Shown in pieces: positions 1-10,925 of a DNA stretch of 64,000 bases. The stretch is taken from the NCBI RefSeq assembly GCF_964019385.1, contig NC_088654.1, positions 23,219,522 through 23,283,521 on the forward strand, given 5' to 3'. The position numbers and the translations under genes were made by a program. The DNA comes from Sycon ciliatum (Eukaryota; Porifera; Calcarea; Leucosolenida; Sycettidae). Below the pieces are notes generated by a model. It saw only the letters and a program-made list of their open reading frames with translations, did not search any database and was not told where the DNA came from. Positions within the stretch are counted from its first letter, which is position 1. Each line of letters begins with the position of its first letter.

Positions 1-3000
1 AGCATGATCATGCTTCGTGAAACTATTACAAGTGCAAGCAAAGCACGACTCTCACACGCGATCTCCGTCTGTAATATTTTAGCAGCAATGCAGTTAGGAA
101 ACCCCAATTAGCCCCATCGTCAACATCGCCATCAAGGCACCAAACTCTCACAGGAATGCACCCCCCAGTGAGCATGGTGAGAGTGTAGGCTATGATGTGC
201 CCGATGTCACATTCGCCACGCGAAGAGCGCGTTTTCCAACACCTTGTCTTTGGACCTACCGTACGCTTACCGTCCGAAGACAGACCACCGGTGCACCGTT
301 CCAAAAAAAACCGTTCACCCACGGAAGTGGTGACAGTTATCGGAGTTCCTTTTGATGCAGGAATAACTGCACACTGCGCGCAGCTCTCACACCTACACGT
401 GCAAGAACTTTTGCTGTTTTGGTATGCGCAACCACTCCATGCACACGCATTCCGTTCTAGTTCTCTCGTCCTGGTCCTCACAAACACAGTCTGTGCGGTA
501 TGCGCGTAGCATTCCGTTCTCCCCACGTAGACTCTCTCCTCCCCACGTACACATAATGCACGTACATTTTTTAGTAGAGTATTAATTTTACTTCACTTAC
601 ACTGTCGAGTCAAATAAAAGTGGTCTGCATGCCAGCAAGAGTCCATAACCCCCACATAGCCCCCACATGGACTCTTGATGCCAGCGAGTAGATCTAGATC
701 TCCACACTGTACATACAGATTACAGGGGATTACAGCCTCAGCGCGGGACCAATCATCCTCCTGGCCTTGTATTGACCCGTCGCGTAGAGCTTCATTCCCA
801 AGCGCAGCTGACAGCAGTCAGAAAAAATAATTGTACGCAGTACGTATACACGGTATCTATAGACCGATTTTGGAGACGACATTATAATTATGCTCAAACC
901 ATTGAGACAAAAGGCAAGTAACGCATCACTGTCCCTGTCAGTGGCAGAGGAATGGATGACTATCACGAAAATTAACAGTTTTGACTGCACCTCTTCTGTA
1001 CAAGAACGAGGTCGTGTAGACATAGACGGGTGCTACTAGAGTCAGTAGTACTAGCCATGTACCGGTATTTGAACAGCACACAGCGAGGAACCTCGGAACA
1101 GTTACTCCAGAAGTGGTTATGCTCACTGGTATGTTGATCGGAAGCTATTTCGCCACCCTCCACCTCCTGATCCTATAAACTCAAGTCACACACGTACACA
1201 CACATGAAATACCTCACGCCGTCACAAATGACTGTGTTCACGCACCAGCTAGCGAGCATAACACGCATACTGTACACCAGGAATACCGGTGCACGAGAGC
1301 CGTGAACATGGTGAATGATACAGCACTTTCTCATCCCAGTTTGCATGCAGTGCACCGTACGAAGTCACAGAAACCCACCGTGAAGGCACGACTACAGGCA
1401 TGAAAGGACAGCGCTAGCGCTTAGCGCGAACCCCAAAACTAGAACGGTGTACAAAGTCATCCGAATTACATGTATTATTATTATTATTACTGCTGCAAAC
1501 CTCACACAGCTTTGTATAATAGATCTGGTCAACGCGAAACCTCACCTGAACTTAGGCAAAGCTGTTCGTCAGTCTGGAATCGCAGTGAGGTAGGGACGAC
1601 AAATCCCTCTTGCAGATATCTCTCTGCCTCTGCCTCAACTCTGAACGGTCGGAGGACGACGCGACGGGGCTGCGGTGAGACCAAAGTTACTTCTGTCCAA
1701 GCGGAAGTGCCACGCACCATACACGCTAGTACTCGATCAGTGCGCGAGTCGGAGTGACAATCGCGTTGTGAGACACGCTCACACCTTAGCTGCAAACTGA
1801 TCACAATAACAACTAACGTGTTACTTTCGCTTGCAGCTCTGGTCAAATTATAATATTTTATATCTTCGTGCACACGATTCGAATAATACTGAGTTGGTAC
1901 GCTACACAAATAAACCAAAAGAGATGTGGAGCTGCAGTTTATACGACAGCGCAGTCCGACTCAGAATTTCATCACGTCCTGAACTCCCCCGCGATTGTGG
2001 AAAAAATGTGGATCGTGCGGAGAAGTAAGCTGCTTAGCTGGGACTCGGAGTGAGCTGTGAACAGTATTCGACGTTCCTTCACGTTCCTGCCAATCCTGCT
2101 ACTGTGCTCACGAATTGACAAACAAAAATATTTACAACCAATATCCCATGGAGAGGAGCTGCTTGAGTGCGGTTGGCAGAATGATACAGGTTCCTGCACG
2201 ATTTCTGTGCCTCACGTTTCGCGATGGAGACTTGATTCGTTGAATAGCCGCACTCTACGAGCGGTCTTCACTGTGACTTCAGGACCAGAGCGGCCACATG
2301 CACCGACCATATGTTGGAGTATGCTCTCCCGAGCTCACGTGCCATAATATCGATCTTGTAGACATAAATACGACGACTATGTGTGTCACGAGCGACAGTG
2401 CCTAGCGCCTAGAAAACGTGCCGAACAACGGAGACGGAAAACGCAGCTCTGACAGCAGTTCCACGTGGCGCGCAGCACCCGTCACACACTCGCAAGAGCT
2501 AGGGACTGAGCGCGCGCGGAGGCAAACACTTTTACTTTAGTACTTCGTCTTCAGTCCGGCCTGATATAACGCACGACCAGCACAATGCTGTCACAAAAAT
2601 ATGTTCTGTCAATATTGTGGCTCAACAGGCAGAGTAGAGTGCCAACGGACGCTGTCAGACAGCAGTTGATCGAGCAAAATCCAAACTCTTGCAGTCTTGG
2701 TAGTGTACTCAAGTATGCTCCAAGGCCTGCACAGGCCTCAGCTCGAGTCAGGATCTAGGCGGCTTCACGCCAAAACTTTCCCCGGTGCGCAGCGACCAGC
2801 CTTCAGAAGATTCAGGATGTGACCAACACGTTTACCTAGTTTTCGTGCACTGCTAGCTAGCTTGCGCCTTTCACTTTTCAGCGCTGTGAGGCAGTCTCTG
2901 TTTTGCACGCCTCACAGAACGTGCAGACGTTCTCGCTGGCACGTCTTGGGATCTGTTGAGAGCAACTGAGCACGGAGTTAGTCGATACTGCAGCAGCTGC

Positions 3001-4010
3001 GTTTGAACCCAGTGACTCGCGTCGAGGGCAGGCCATGCACAGCGCTGTGATAGATGAACGATGATGGGTTCTGCCAAGTACATCTAAAGGACCCACTCTC
3101 TCTCTCTCACTAGGCTCTCGATCTCGTGCCGTATCAGGCTTCTGTAACTGGAATTGAACTGAACGTGGAGTAAAATCGCAAATGTCAGGTCGAGAGAGTT
3201 TTAGGTGCTGCACTTGAACCAGTCGAGGAGCGAGAAGGACCTGAGCCAGATTCTCATGTCAGCTCAGATGCAGATGCAGAATGGCCAGGCTGATAGTAAC
3301 ACGGTGCCATGCACGATCACGACCCATGGCCAGAAGCACATGTACACGTATGGAATGCAATGGCAAACGTTCTCTTGTGATGGAAAGAGGCTGACGAAAA
3401 CTGAGAAGAGGGCCGAAGGGAAACACCTCTACACGATCAGATAACTGCCTACTTACTGTGACAGTCCGTGACTTATTTTATATACTTGTACTTGAAGTAC
3501 AATTATTTGATTATGGTCCGGCATTGCAGGCACGAATTATCAACCAGGGTGGCACTCTGCATACATTGTACTGCAAAATTGATAGAATCGTGCTGGCCAA
3601 TAATCATTACCGGTATAATCAGCCGGTGTTGAGAAAACGTGCCGAACCGAAGAGCCATCAACAGACAGCATACTAGTAATTGTAGCTGGTAGACATACAC
3701 ACTACTGGCAGTATTTATTCTTGTTGTACAGTTTAGAGACCGTTCGGGGATACAGGTGTGTATTACCGGTATTTAGTATTATTATTATCATTATTAAATT
3801 TATATTTCAGCAGAGGCAAGCCGGGCCTCTCGAGCCGAAGCCATCTGGACGACCTAAGACAGTTTGCTGCGGATCGCAATGGATGGCAGCAGATAATCAT
3901 TCTGAAGGAGTCGCCACAACTGCCGGATATTGACATGCATATATTGGACAGAGCTAGAGAACAGCAGCCGGAAACATGTGCCTGTATAGCACGGCTGTGC
4001 ATGTTGTACG
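1..4010. other. unassigned sequence
   Basis: I recognise no gene, structured repeat or transposon end here. Open frames are short and overlap on both strands. One stretch near 3810-3990 can be read as a short peptide preceded by a pyrimidine-rich tract and CAG, but with no recognisable family I do not call it. Confidence 0.4.
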
Positions 4011-4047
4011 CGTATCTGTGTTATTATTTTTTATTATATTTTTTAAA

Positions 4048-4515
4048 TTAAGGATTCTCCAGAGGCAAATGAAAGGGAGTCTCCTGGGGAAGGGAAGTGA
4101 AGGTGGCTGTCATGAGAGAGGGAAGAAGGGACATGACAAGGTGAAAAATAAAAATAATGCAAACAGGAACAGCAGAAGCTACTTGCAAAAATTTCTGTAT
4201 ACCTTGCACAGAATACTTGTGCTGCAGATAGTGTCCACGAACAGCAACAGAAAATCGGCTAGCGGATGTCAGACAGCGGATTTCTTCTGGCAGCTTATTC
4301 CAGGCAACACTAAGACAAAATAGAGAGGATTGAGTGAAGTATGTACTAGATTTAGGGAGAATCATAGAAGATGGATGGTGACTACTATGGGACACGGAAC
4401 AAGAGAAATGTTTCAACAATGATGGGTACATGTATCGGGAAAAAACATGGTGGAAGTAAGCAAGGCCTAACATTTGCTGCCGCCATGCAAGTGATTCCCA
4501 GGAAGAAAGTAACAA
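4048..4515 (-). pseudogene. LINE ORF2 C-terminal fragment
   Basis: The frame carries the end of a non-LTR retrotransposon reverse transcriptase protein. Near its middle is the pattern SLFCLSVAWNKLPEEIR, the 'F-S-x-A-x-x-x-W-N-x-L-P-x-E-I-R' block found near the C-terminus of Jockey/CR1-type ORF2 proteins. The polymerase core and endonuclease are absent, so this is a 5'-truncated copy. Just beyond the end on the minus strand is an A/T-rich tail with ATT repeats at 4015-4045, as expected for a LINE 3' end. The 5' break is not defined. Confidence 0.7.
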
Positions 4516-5460
4516 TGTGTATCCTTGGGCGTGGACCAGTCAGGCTGCCGCTTCCGTTTACTCTTGAGGAATGCTCTTGCAGCTACATGTACAGCCTGCC
4601 AAGCGTTCCTGACACTGTTACACTAAGGGAAAACATCCATATGGGGAGTCGGGGACAGCATATTCAAGAAATGGACGGACATTGCATTTATACAGTAAAT
4701 TCGCTGTACCGTGAGGGAGAATATTGACATGCGGCACAAGAGAAATACGCGGCCACGGAATTTATTCGTAATGCTTTGTATGTGTTAAATGATGGGGTTA
4801 GGATGAAACCCATGTGTCTATGGGAAGAAGGCTGAGACAGTAACCATGGTAACGTATCATGCATCAAAGACCTAGTACCGTCGTCGACATGGAAATCCGG
4901 TCGCACGTCTAGCGGCCCCAGGGCGCTGGTCATGCAGCCATGGGTAAGCAGTACATACATGCATGACATTAATATTATGCTGGTCGCACCGGATCAACAT
5001 GATTGTGCACTGTTCTGTAGGTGCTAAAGGGCGCCGGCCCCGGTCAATCGACTGGATTTCCATGTACGGATCCGCGACAGTACATTACTCATGGGTCTGC
5101 GAAATGGTACGTGACACACTTGGTCACCAAGTAGTTGGTGGTGTTGAACAGAGCCTCAGCTTTTTCGGATCATTGCATCTGTCAACATCCTGTTGTAGTG
5201 AGCCGATGTGAGTTTACAACTGTAAATATACACGCCTGCTTTATTTCATCAAAAATCACGAACATGCATGACCAATTTTTCACTAGCTTCACTGACTTGT
5301 GACTCTGTGACGTGTTTGCTCTTTACAAGAAAAAGATAAGCGTTTTTACGTGTTCCACTGCATGCAACATGCTTTTAATTTTTTAATTTTTAATTTTTTT
5401 TCTTCTGTGGGCATTTACATGTACAAATTGCTGACATTGACGCGGAAATGCGATTAATAA
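4516..5460. other. unassigned sequence
   Basis: No gene or repeat boundary that I can support. A short (AAT)n tract begins at about 5455 and borders the inverted repeat that follows. Confidence 0.4.
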
Positions 5461-5478
5461 TAATAATAATTTCTTCGT

Positions 5479-5840
5479 GGAAGAGAAAAGACATATGGAT
5501 ACGAGTTAAGAGTAACTCTCCATCACTGTAACATGATACTATATACAGTCAGAAAGTGCAATAACTAGGCACAAAACTGACAGAGTACTGAAACATTCGA
5601 CGTCCTGACACCTAGCTTCAACACATCTCCGTAGCGCTAACCGACAGCCTTCCAACTTGGAAGGTTCAAGGTTATGGAAAGACCAAAGAGGGGAAGGCAA
5701 CTACTTCAGTACTTCATTACAGAACTTCAGTACTCTGTCAGTTTTGTGCCTAGTTATTGCACTTTCTGACTGTATATAGTATCATGTTACAGTGATGGAG
5801 AGTTACTCTTAACTCGTATCCATATGTCTTTTCTCTTCCA
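5479..5840. repeat. inverted repeat, truncated copy of the 23-kb ribozyme-unit family
   Basis: Arms of about 115 bp at 5479-5594 and 5726-5840 are reverse complements, around a 131-bp spacer. The arm and spacer match the outer part of the large palindrome at 23125-24352: they share ACTCTCCATCACTGTAAC and the spacer text CTTCCAACTTGGAAGG. The continuation at 5841-5880 matches the family 3' end (TTTATGGCTCAACATCCGAG). No hammerhead core remains in this copy. Confidence 0.85.
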
Positions 5841-5919
5841 CATTTATTTATGGCTCAACATCCGAGTTTCAAATAATTTCTTCAGGCGCGCAACGGCATA
5901 GTGCATGCAGTGTGTTTAC

Positions 5920-5947
5920 ATGTACATGTACATGTACATGTACATTG
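5920..5947. repeat. (TACATG)n microsatellite
   Basis: A self-complementary hexamer array. Similar arrays occur at 6341-6364, 7598-7613, 10592-10670, 12806-12893, 13320-13380 and 15689-15713, often touching transposon ends. Confidence 0.9.
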
Positions 5948-6368
5948 TACGTCTCAACACTAGTGAGGACAATGGCCGATATGAAGAGTGTGGGCGTTTG
6001 AAATAAGGAACATGAGTGCAAAGAGACTCAGAGGCAATTGTTCGCCTGGCTACGGCATGTTTTGATCCATTTTTTCTTGCACACCACCAAGAAGTCTCAC
6101 GCATCTTGACATTGAAGGTTGAAAATGCACTGCACTCCATTGCCCAACCAATCAGCGGAGCGTTAGTAACCGTAGGCTGGTGAAACAGCAGGGGATGACC
6201 GCTACATCCACCAGTTTCTCTGGTGATATTATTGTTCTCTCACCTACAACAGGAGTGCGTGTTGCTTACGTGCTAGTCTTAGTCCAAGGAAACAAAGCGA
6301 AGGAACCACTGCACTACTTACTTTCCTCTTGGACTGCAGATGTACATGTACATGTACATGTACAAAGC

Positions 6369-6492
6369 CACAGGAAAACCACGCGTCTTGATTGTCGTAA
6401 CTTTTAAAAAGTTTCATGCCATATAGCAATCTTCAGATTAAACATGAAACTTTTTAAAAGTTACGACAATCAAGACGCGTGGTTTTCCTGTG
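6369..6492. repeat. perfect 50-bp-arm palindrome with hammerhead core in the loop
   Basis: Arms 6369-6418 and 6443-6492 are identical reverse complements over all 50 positions. The 24-base loop carries CTGAAGA and stem-II sequence of a hammerhead on the minus strand. The perfect identity points to a recent origin. Confidence 0.9.
6394..6443 (-). ncRNA. hammerhead ribozyme-like motif, degenerate stem I
   Basis: Minus-strand order is CTGAAGA (position 7 tolerates any base), a stem-loop TTGC-TATAT-GGCA, GAA, then a self-pairing stem III ACTTTTTAAAAGT. Its stem II resembles that of the clean motif at 8021-8064. Stem I does not pair (AAT before the core versus ACG after), probably because the inversion replaced the 5' strand. 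Activity is doubtful. Confidence 0.5.
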
Positions 6493-6564
6493 ACTAGTAT
6501 GTTACTGCTCTGCTTCCGCATTGAGCACTCTATCGATCCGGAGGACTCCGCTATTTGTACATGT

Positions 6565-6640
6565 ACAATGTAACAATGTAATAATAATAATAACTTTATT
6601 AGGATGACCCAAAGGCAAATCGCCTATCGAGGGGTTCAGC
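6565..6640 (-). repeat. LINE 3' tail fragment
   Basis: Read on the minus strand it ends with CGATAGGCGATTTGCCTTTG, then GGTCATCCTAATAAAG, then (TTA)n. The same tail ends the LINE at 43150-43790 and appears reversed at 24470-24600. Confidence 0.75.
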
Positions 6641-7993
6641 GTTGAATGGTTGTGGTATGACAAAGCAAAGAGGCACCCATTGTGTGTGTGGGGGGGGGGG
6701 AGGGGGAGGGGGGAGTTTCGAACTATGTACATGGTGTACGCAAGACTATCGACTTGGTTCTCCCGCCATACCATTTCCGTTGTAGCGAAAACGTTTTTAC
6801 CGTTTGCACGAGAACGAAACGGAACGAAGCCGATTGAAAAACACTTTTGAAGGCGCTTTGAAACGTTTTCGTAACGTTTTTCAGGGTTCTCGTGTATGCG
6901 CTCTTATCAAAATCTGTGGTATTATTATTATTATTTTTTCTTTTTCTTATTTTGTTAGGGATTTCCCAACAGGCAATGTTGCCTTTTTACTGGGATCCCT
7001 AAATGAGACTTTGTGTGAGCGCGAAACAAAGCAGGCGACCCGGCCAGGCGACAAGATGGAGGCAGCGCATTCCACCTGTTGGCACCAAGATATGCAATGG
7101 AATGGAAACCATACCGGGAGTGGCAGGAAGGCAAGACAAGAGCAGCTGTAGCTTGGCCCCGGGTTGTGGCAGCAGTATGTGGGCCAGCGCAGCGGGGAGT
7201 GAATAGGAGGCTGAGAAGTGGGCTGGATAAACCATGCAGACAGCGAAAGACAAAGACGTATTGCTTGAAATTTAAGCGTTGCTCTAGTGTGTAGATCTTG
7301 GTGTAAGCGTACAGTGTCTCAGTGGGAGTTCTGCGGTCAAGGGCAATATTCTTTTTAGACTAGTACGGCTGGCTGTTATCAGCTGGTTGTATGAATGGTG
7401 GGATAGACAGTTAATGTAGTACACTGTGTTCTTTCGAAATAAAAACGTTTTGGACAAAAACCTTTTTCAATTGTTGTCGTGCGAGGCCTGTACTGCTGTA
7501 GTCCGAATGTTCTCTGGTAGATCTACGGCTACCACTGACGGAGTCAAGTCTGGGATGATGATTTGCTTGATGACCACTATGGATACGGTGGCTAAGTTTA
7601 CATGTACATGTACAGTCAACCTACCCTTATAACGATATTTGCGTCAGACCAAGAAATATTGTTATAAGGGTAATATTGTTATAGGGGCAACTGGTTCACT
7701 TCATACACATACGTCATAATACATGGATTTTATTCATATTTTCACTCTCCATAGCATAAAAAACTGACGCACATGCACATTATGTACACAGCAAGGTGCC
7801 CACTGGTACATGGTGCCCCCATTGCATTTCGTCAGCAACTTATCAAGTGAAGCTTGCCCTACCTGGATAGTGGGCTCTACATATTCCTTGCTAGATATTG
7901 TTATAAAATGGAAAATGTCGATTGGTCAGCCCATTTTATATCCTTATAGGGGTAATATCGTTATAGCAATATTGTTATAGAGGTAAGGCATTG

Positions 7994-8503
7994 CAGACTC
8001 AGCGGAGGACGTTCAGGTTGGTTGTAACTCTGAGTTTCATGCCGCTAGGCAATCATCAGACAACTGATACTCTGGTCTACCCAACAGTATGCTTATAAAC
8101 ACATAGGGCCACAAGCATAAACAAATTTAGCGCTAAATCTGGTGTGAGGTATGGGGAGAAAGCTGGCGTGGGCCAAGGCGCGACCGTGGAAGTGCCAGGA
8201 GGGTGGCGGGCAACAGGCAGGTGTGAGCATGAAAGCGCGGAAAGAGGCGATGGGGAGGCAGTGTACAGCAGATGTGTGTGGGGGGGGGGGGGGGTGCCAG
8301 GAGGGTGGCGGGCAGTGGCCCAGTGAGATCACTACAAGTAGGGAGTCGTTTGGTGACGGGCAGGCGTGAGCAGAGTGGCATCGCCAACAACAGGCCAAGG
8401 GATTGTGTTATTTTATAATAATGGGTGCTCAGGCAAAGTGCAGTACAGTACTTGGTCAGTTCATGTGATAGGTGTGAAATTTGCGAGGCGGAACTTATTC
8501 TCA
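7994..8503 (-). mobile_element. hammerhead-bearing insertion with 14-bp target duplication
   Basis: About 510 bp is flanked by direct repeats GAGGTAAGGCATTG at 7980-7993 and 8504-8517. The related pogo-like copy at 12896-13310 carries the uninterrupted site (near 13030-13055, reverse orientation), so this is an insertion and not a family difference. It carries a hammerhead ribozyme on the minus strand and no reverse transcriptase. TSD size and ribozyme fit Penelope-like elements or retrozymes. The short frames inside look non-coding. Confidence 0.8.
8021..8064 (-). ncRNA. hammerhead ribozyme (type I, minimal stem III)
   Basis: On the minus strand: GTTGT, core CTGATGA, stem II TGCC-TAGC-GGCA, GAA, stem III ACT-CAG-AGT, cleavage base U17, then ACAAC. 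The GTTGT/ACAAC strands form a perfect 5-bp stem I and all conserved core bases are present. Predicted self-cleavage lies between plus-strand positions 8026 and 8025. Confidence 0.85.
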
Positions 8504-8647
8504 TGAGGTAAGGCATTGTATACAAAAGTCAATGGAGTGATTTGGTTTGGCAGAAAAATATCGTTATAAGGGTAAGATCGTTATAGAGGTTATCGTTAGA
8601 TGTACTGTGTACATGTACATTGTATAAGGGTAGGTCGACTGTATATT

Positions 8648-8887
8648 AGACTCAGTTACTCCACACGCCGTGAGAACCCCCCCCCCCCACCCTGAGCTCA
8701 AGCTGCGGGAGAGATACATGATTGTACAAGTATCATTGTTTAGAATTGGAAGTAGTAAAATACGTATTTTACTACTACATGTACCAATTCTAAACAAGGA
8801 GACTGATACATGCACATGTGCATGCATCTCTCCTGCAGCTCGAGCTCAGGGTGGGGGGTCCTCACGGCGTGTGGAGTGACTGAGTCT
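8648..8887. repeat. 240-bp imperfect palindrome
   Basis: AGACTCAGTTACTCCACACG at 8648 is mirrored by the end at 8887. The arms meet at a central hairpin AGTAGTAAAATACGTATTTT near 8755-8780. It starts only a few bases after the pogo-like right end. No hammerhead core was found. Confidence 0.8.
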
Positions 8888-9001
8888 AAAGTACGGGCAA
8901 AATAACACATTTTGTGAAGAATCAACACAATTACATAAAACGAATCATCAGATACAGTAATGATTATACAGAGTCTGTCACTCAGTAGGATCACTGCAGG
9001 T

Positions 9002-9840
9002 TCACTGGATGCGTGCCTCCGCCGCCACTAGCACAGCAGGTGACTCAGGCACGGCACCACGCAGGCACATAGCACCACAACGCACCAGGGCAAACCCAAG
9101 GCGGCAGCGCAGCAAGGAGATAATCTGCGCGTATGGCTCCTTGCTCTTTTCAGCCCGGAGAGAGGCGATCCGCGTGAAAAGAGCATTGGTATGCTTGCCA
9201 TAGCCACCAGAGGCAGAAAGCACACGGGTACGAAGGAGGCACGCTCGACTTCGCGTACTCGCTGTTCGTACTCCGGCGCTTTTCCTGTTCATGGCCTCTG
9301 TAGCTAGCAGCGAGGGAGGTGGCACGATTCGAAGACGCAAAAGGGTTGAACACCCGTACATCAATAAAGATGCGCTCTAATCGGCCACCCCACACACCAC
9401 TAGCCGCAACGTCCAGCCGAGCTTGCTCCTCCGTGACAGCTGTGCGATGGCGGAAGGCCTCTCCGGTGACGGGCTGGAGGTGGGGTTCCACTGTCACGTT
9501 GTGAGCGACCTGCCTTAGAGCTCTGGCGGTGATGTCCCTGGCCTCGTTATGTGGCAGCGTCGGGAAGCCACAACGAGCACGACAGGGCGTGACTCACATT
9601 CAGCGGCTTACTGCGCACGCAGAGGCTTGGGAGCCGAGGAGGTGTCCAACCGTACCGGAGGCACAGGCCATCCCGGAAATCTCCCTTGGTGAGGGTGAAA
9701 CCATGGCGGCTGAGGGGGCGGCAGGCCAGCCAGCTGGATGCACCCTTTTCTGAGGCCAGGTCGAGAACTGGGGCCAGCTCCCGGTGATCCGAGCGAAGGG
9801 CGTGAGCCATAGACTTGGACGCGCTCCGCTTCTCCGCACG
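9002..9840 (-). pseudogene. C-terminal part of a restriction-like-endonuclease LINE protein
   Basis: Reading down the minus strand: the block GDFRDGLCLRYGWTPPRLPS, a zinc-knuckle-like stretch (C...HALSC), a short P-H-N-E-A-R-D block in another frame, then EPHLQPVTGE, ARLDVAASGVWGG, FIDVRVFNP and a basic tail with CRLGFALVR. Cys/His cluster followed by R-H-x-E/D and D...DVRV matches RT-distal restriction-like endonucleases of the PD-(D/E)XK fold, as in R2/NeSL/Hero-type LINEs; this assignment is inference from order and motifs. The copy is frameshifted near 9560 and 9200-9350. A better-preserved relative lies at 28115-28732. Confidence 0.7.
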
Positions 9841-10178
9841 AACCGTCGCCTTGACCGTAAGTAAGGTCTAACAAAATAGAAATACCTGTACTCCATTTAG
9901 ATCGTCCACGCCACCGCCGGAGGCACAGGCCATCCCGGAAATCTCCCTTGGTGAGGGTGAAACCATGGCGGCTGAGGGGGCGGCAGGCCAGCCAGCTGGA
10001 TGCACCCTTTTCTGAGGCCAGGTCGAGAACTGGGGCCAGCTCCCGGTGATCCGAGCGAAGGGCGTGAGCCATAGACTTGGACGCGCTCCGCTTCTCCGCA
10101 CGAACCGTCGCCTTGACCGTAAGTAAGGTCTAACAAAATAGAAATACTTGTACTCCATTTAGATCGTCCACGCCACCC
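9655..10178. repeat. 262-bp tandem duplication
   Basis: Bases 9655-9916 and 9917-10178 are nearly identical direct repeats. The unit holds the first part of the LINE fragment (frame SDHRELAPVLDLASEKGASS) plus about 90 bp of other sequence, so the duplication arose after the element inserted. Confidence 0.9.
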
Positions 10179-10830
10179 CTCAGCTGGGGCATCGGTCATT
10201 CCAGGCGCTTACGCACATTTCCATCTACTACAAGTATGTAGTACTGCACTTGGAGTGTAACTGTTATACGGGTCACGGAGCCGTGGTAGTCCTGGTATGG
10301 CGGAGGTCACAACGAAGTGGGATATGATGTACATTGTAGTTTGTAAGTTTAGTTGGGGCCCCCCTGGGTCTGGCCTTGGTTTAGTGTCCACTTCTGCGCA
10401 AAGGAACTGGAAGCAAGTCATCCCTCCTCTTGACTTCTCCAAGCGAAGGCACCGGATTAGTTATAATTAATGTGATGCCCAAAGGCCCGGATCTCTTACT
10501 AATACCTCATGCCAGTCATGGTTGTTAACGTTTGCGCGAGGAACTGGAAGCAAGTCATCCCTCCTCTTGGCTCACCATCCGTGTCTAACGTATAAAGTAC
10601 ATGTACATGTACAAGTACTGTGCAAAATACACGTACACGTACACGTACACGTACACGTACATGTACATGTAAGTACAAGCACAAGCTCCGTCCGTTATGT
10701 AAACACAGTGATGGTGCATTCCGAACACAGTAAGTGCACCTCGACCGTTGACTATTCAAGTCATATTGATAATTTTTTTATTTATTCAAGTCATAATGAT
10801 AATTATTATTATAAACTTCTCATGAATTCA
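10179..10830. other. low-information region with TACATG/ACGTAC arrays
   Basis: No gene. The phrase GGAACTGGAAGCAAGTCATC occurs at about 10407 and 10538, and hexamer arrays lie at 10592-10670. Confidence 0.5.
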
Positions 10831-10925
10831 TTGGTTTGAGGGAAGGATGCAAACGAGAAAAGTCTGACGAAAACATTGACGACAGTCACCAGACTCACCA
10901 CCAGAACTCGAACCAGGGACCTTCG
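10831..10925 (-). repeat. decayed tRNA-derived SINE fragment
   Basis: TTGGTTTGAGGGAAGGATGC and the following text parallel the SINE at 61913, down to CTCGAACCAGGGACC, the complement of a tRNA B box. The rest of the tRNA head has decayed. Confidence 0.6.

Larger units (their letters stand above)
7613..8641. mobile_element. pogo/Tigger-like non-autonomous transposon
   Basis: The ends are inverted: CAGTCAACCTACCCTTATA on the left and the complement of CAGTCGACCTACCCTTATA on the right, each flanked by TA (7611-7612 and 8642-8643). TA duplication and a CAGTCRACCT terminus are typical of pogo-like elements in the Tc1/mariner superfamily. Inside are many copies of TTATAACGATATT in both orientations. 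It has no transposase. The unit is about 0.5 kb once the insertion at 7994-8503 and its duplication are removed. The left end abuts a (TACATG)n tract, as does the second copy at 12896. Confidence 0.8.

Noticed and set aside
3810..3990. Possible exon or LINE fragment reading SHLDDLRQFAADRNGWQQII
   Set aside because: Resembles a LINE terminal block only loosely, with no supporting motifs around it.
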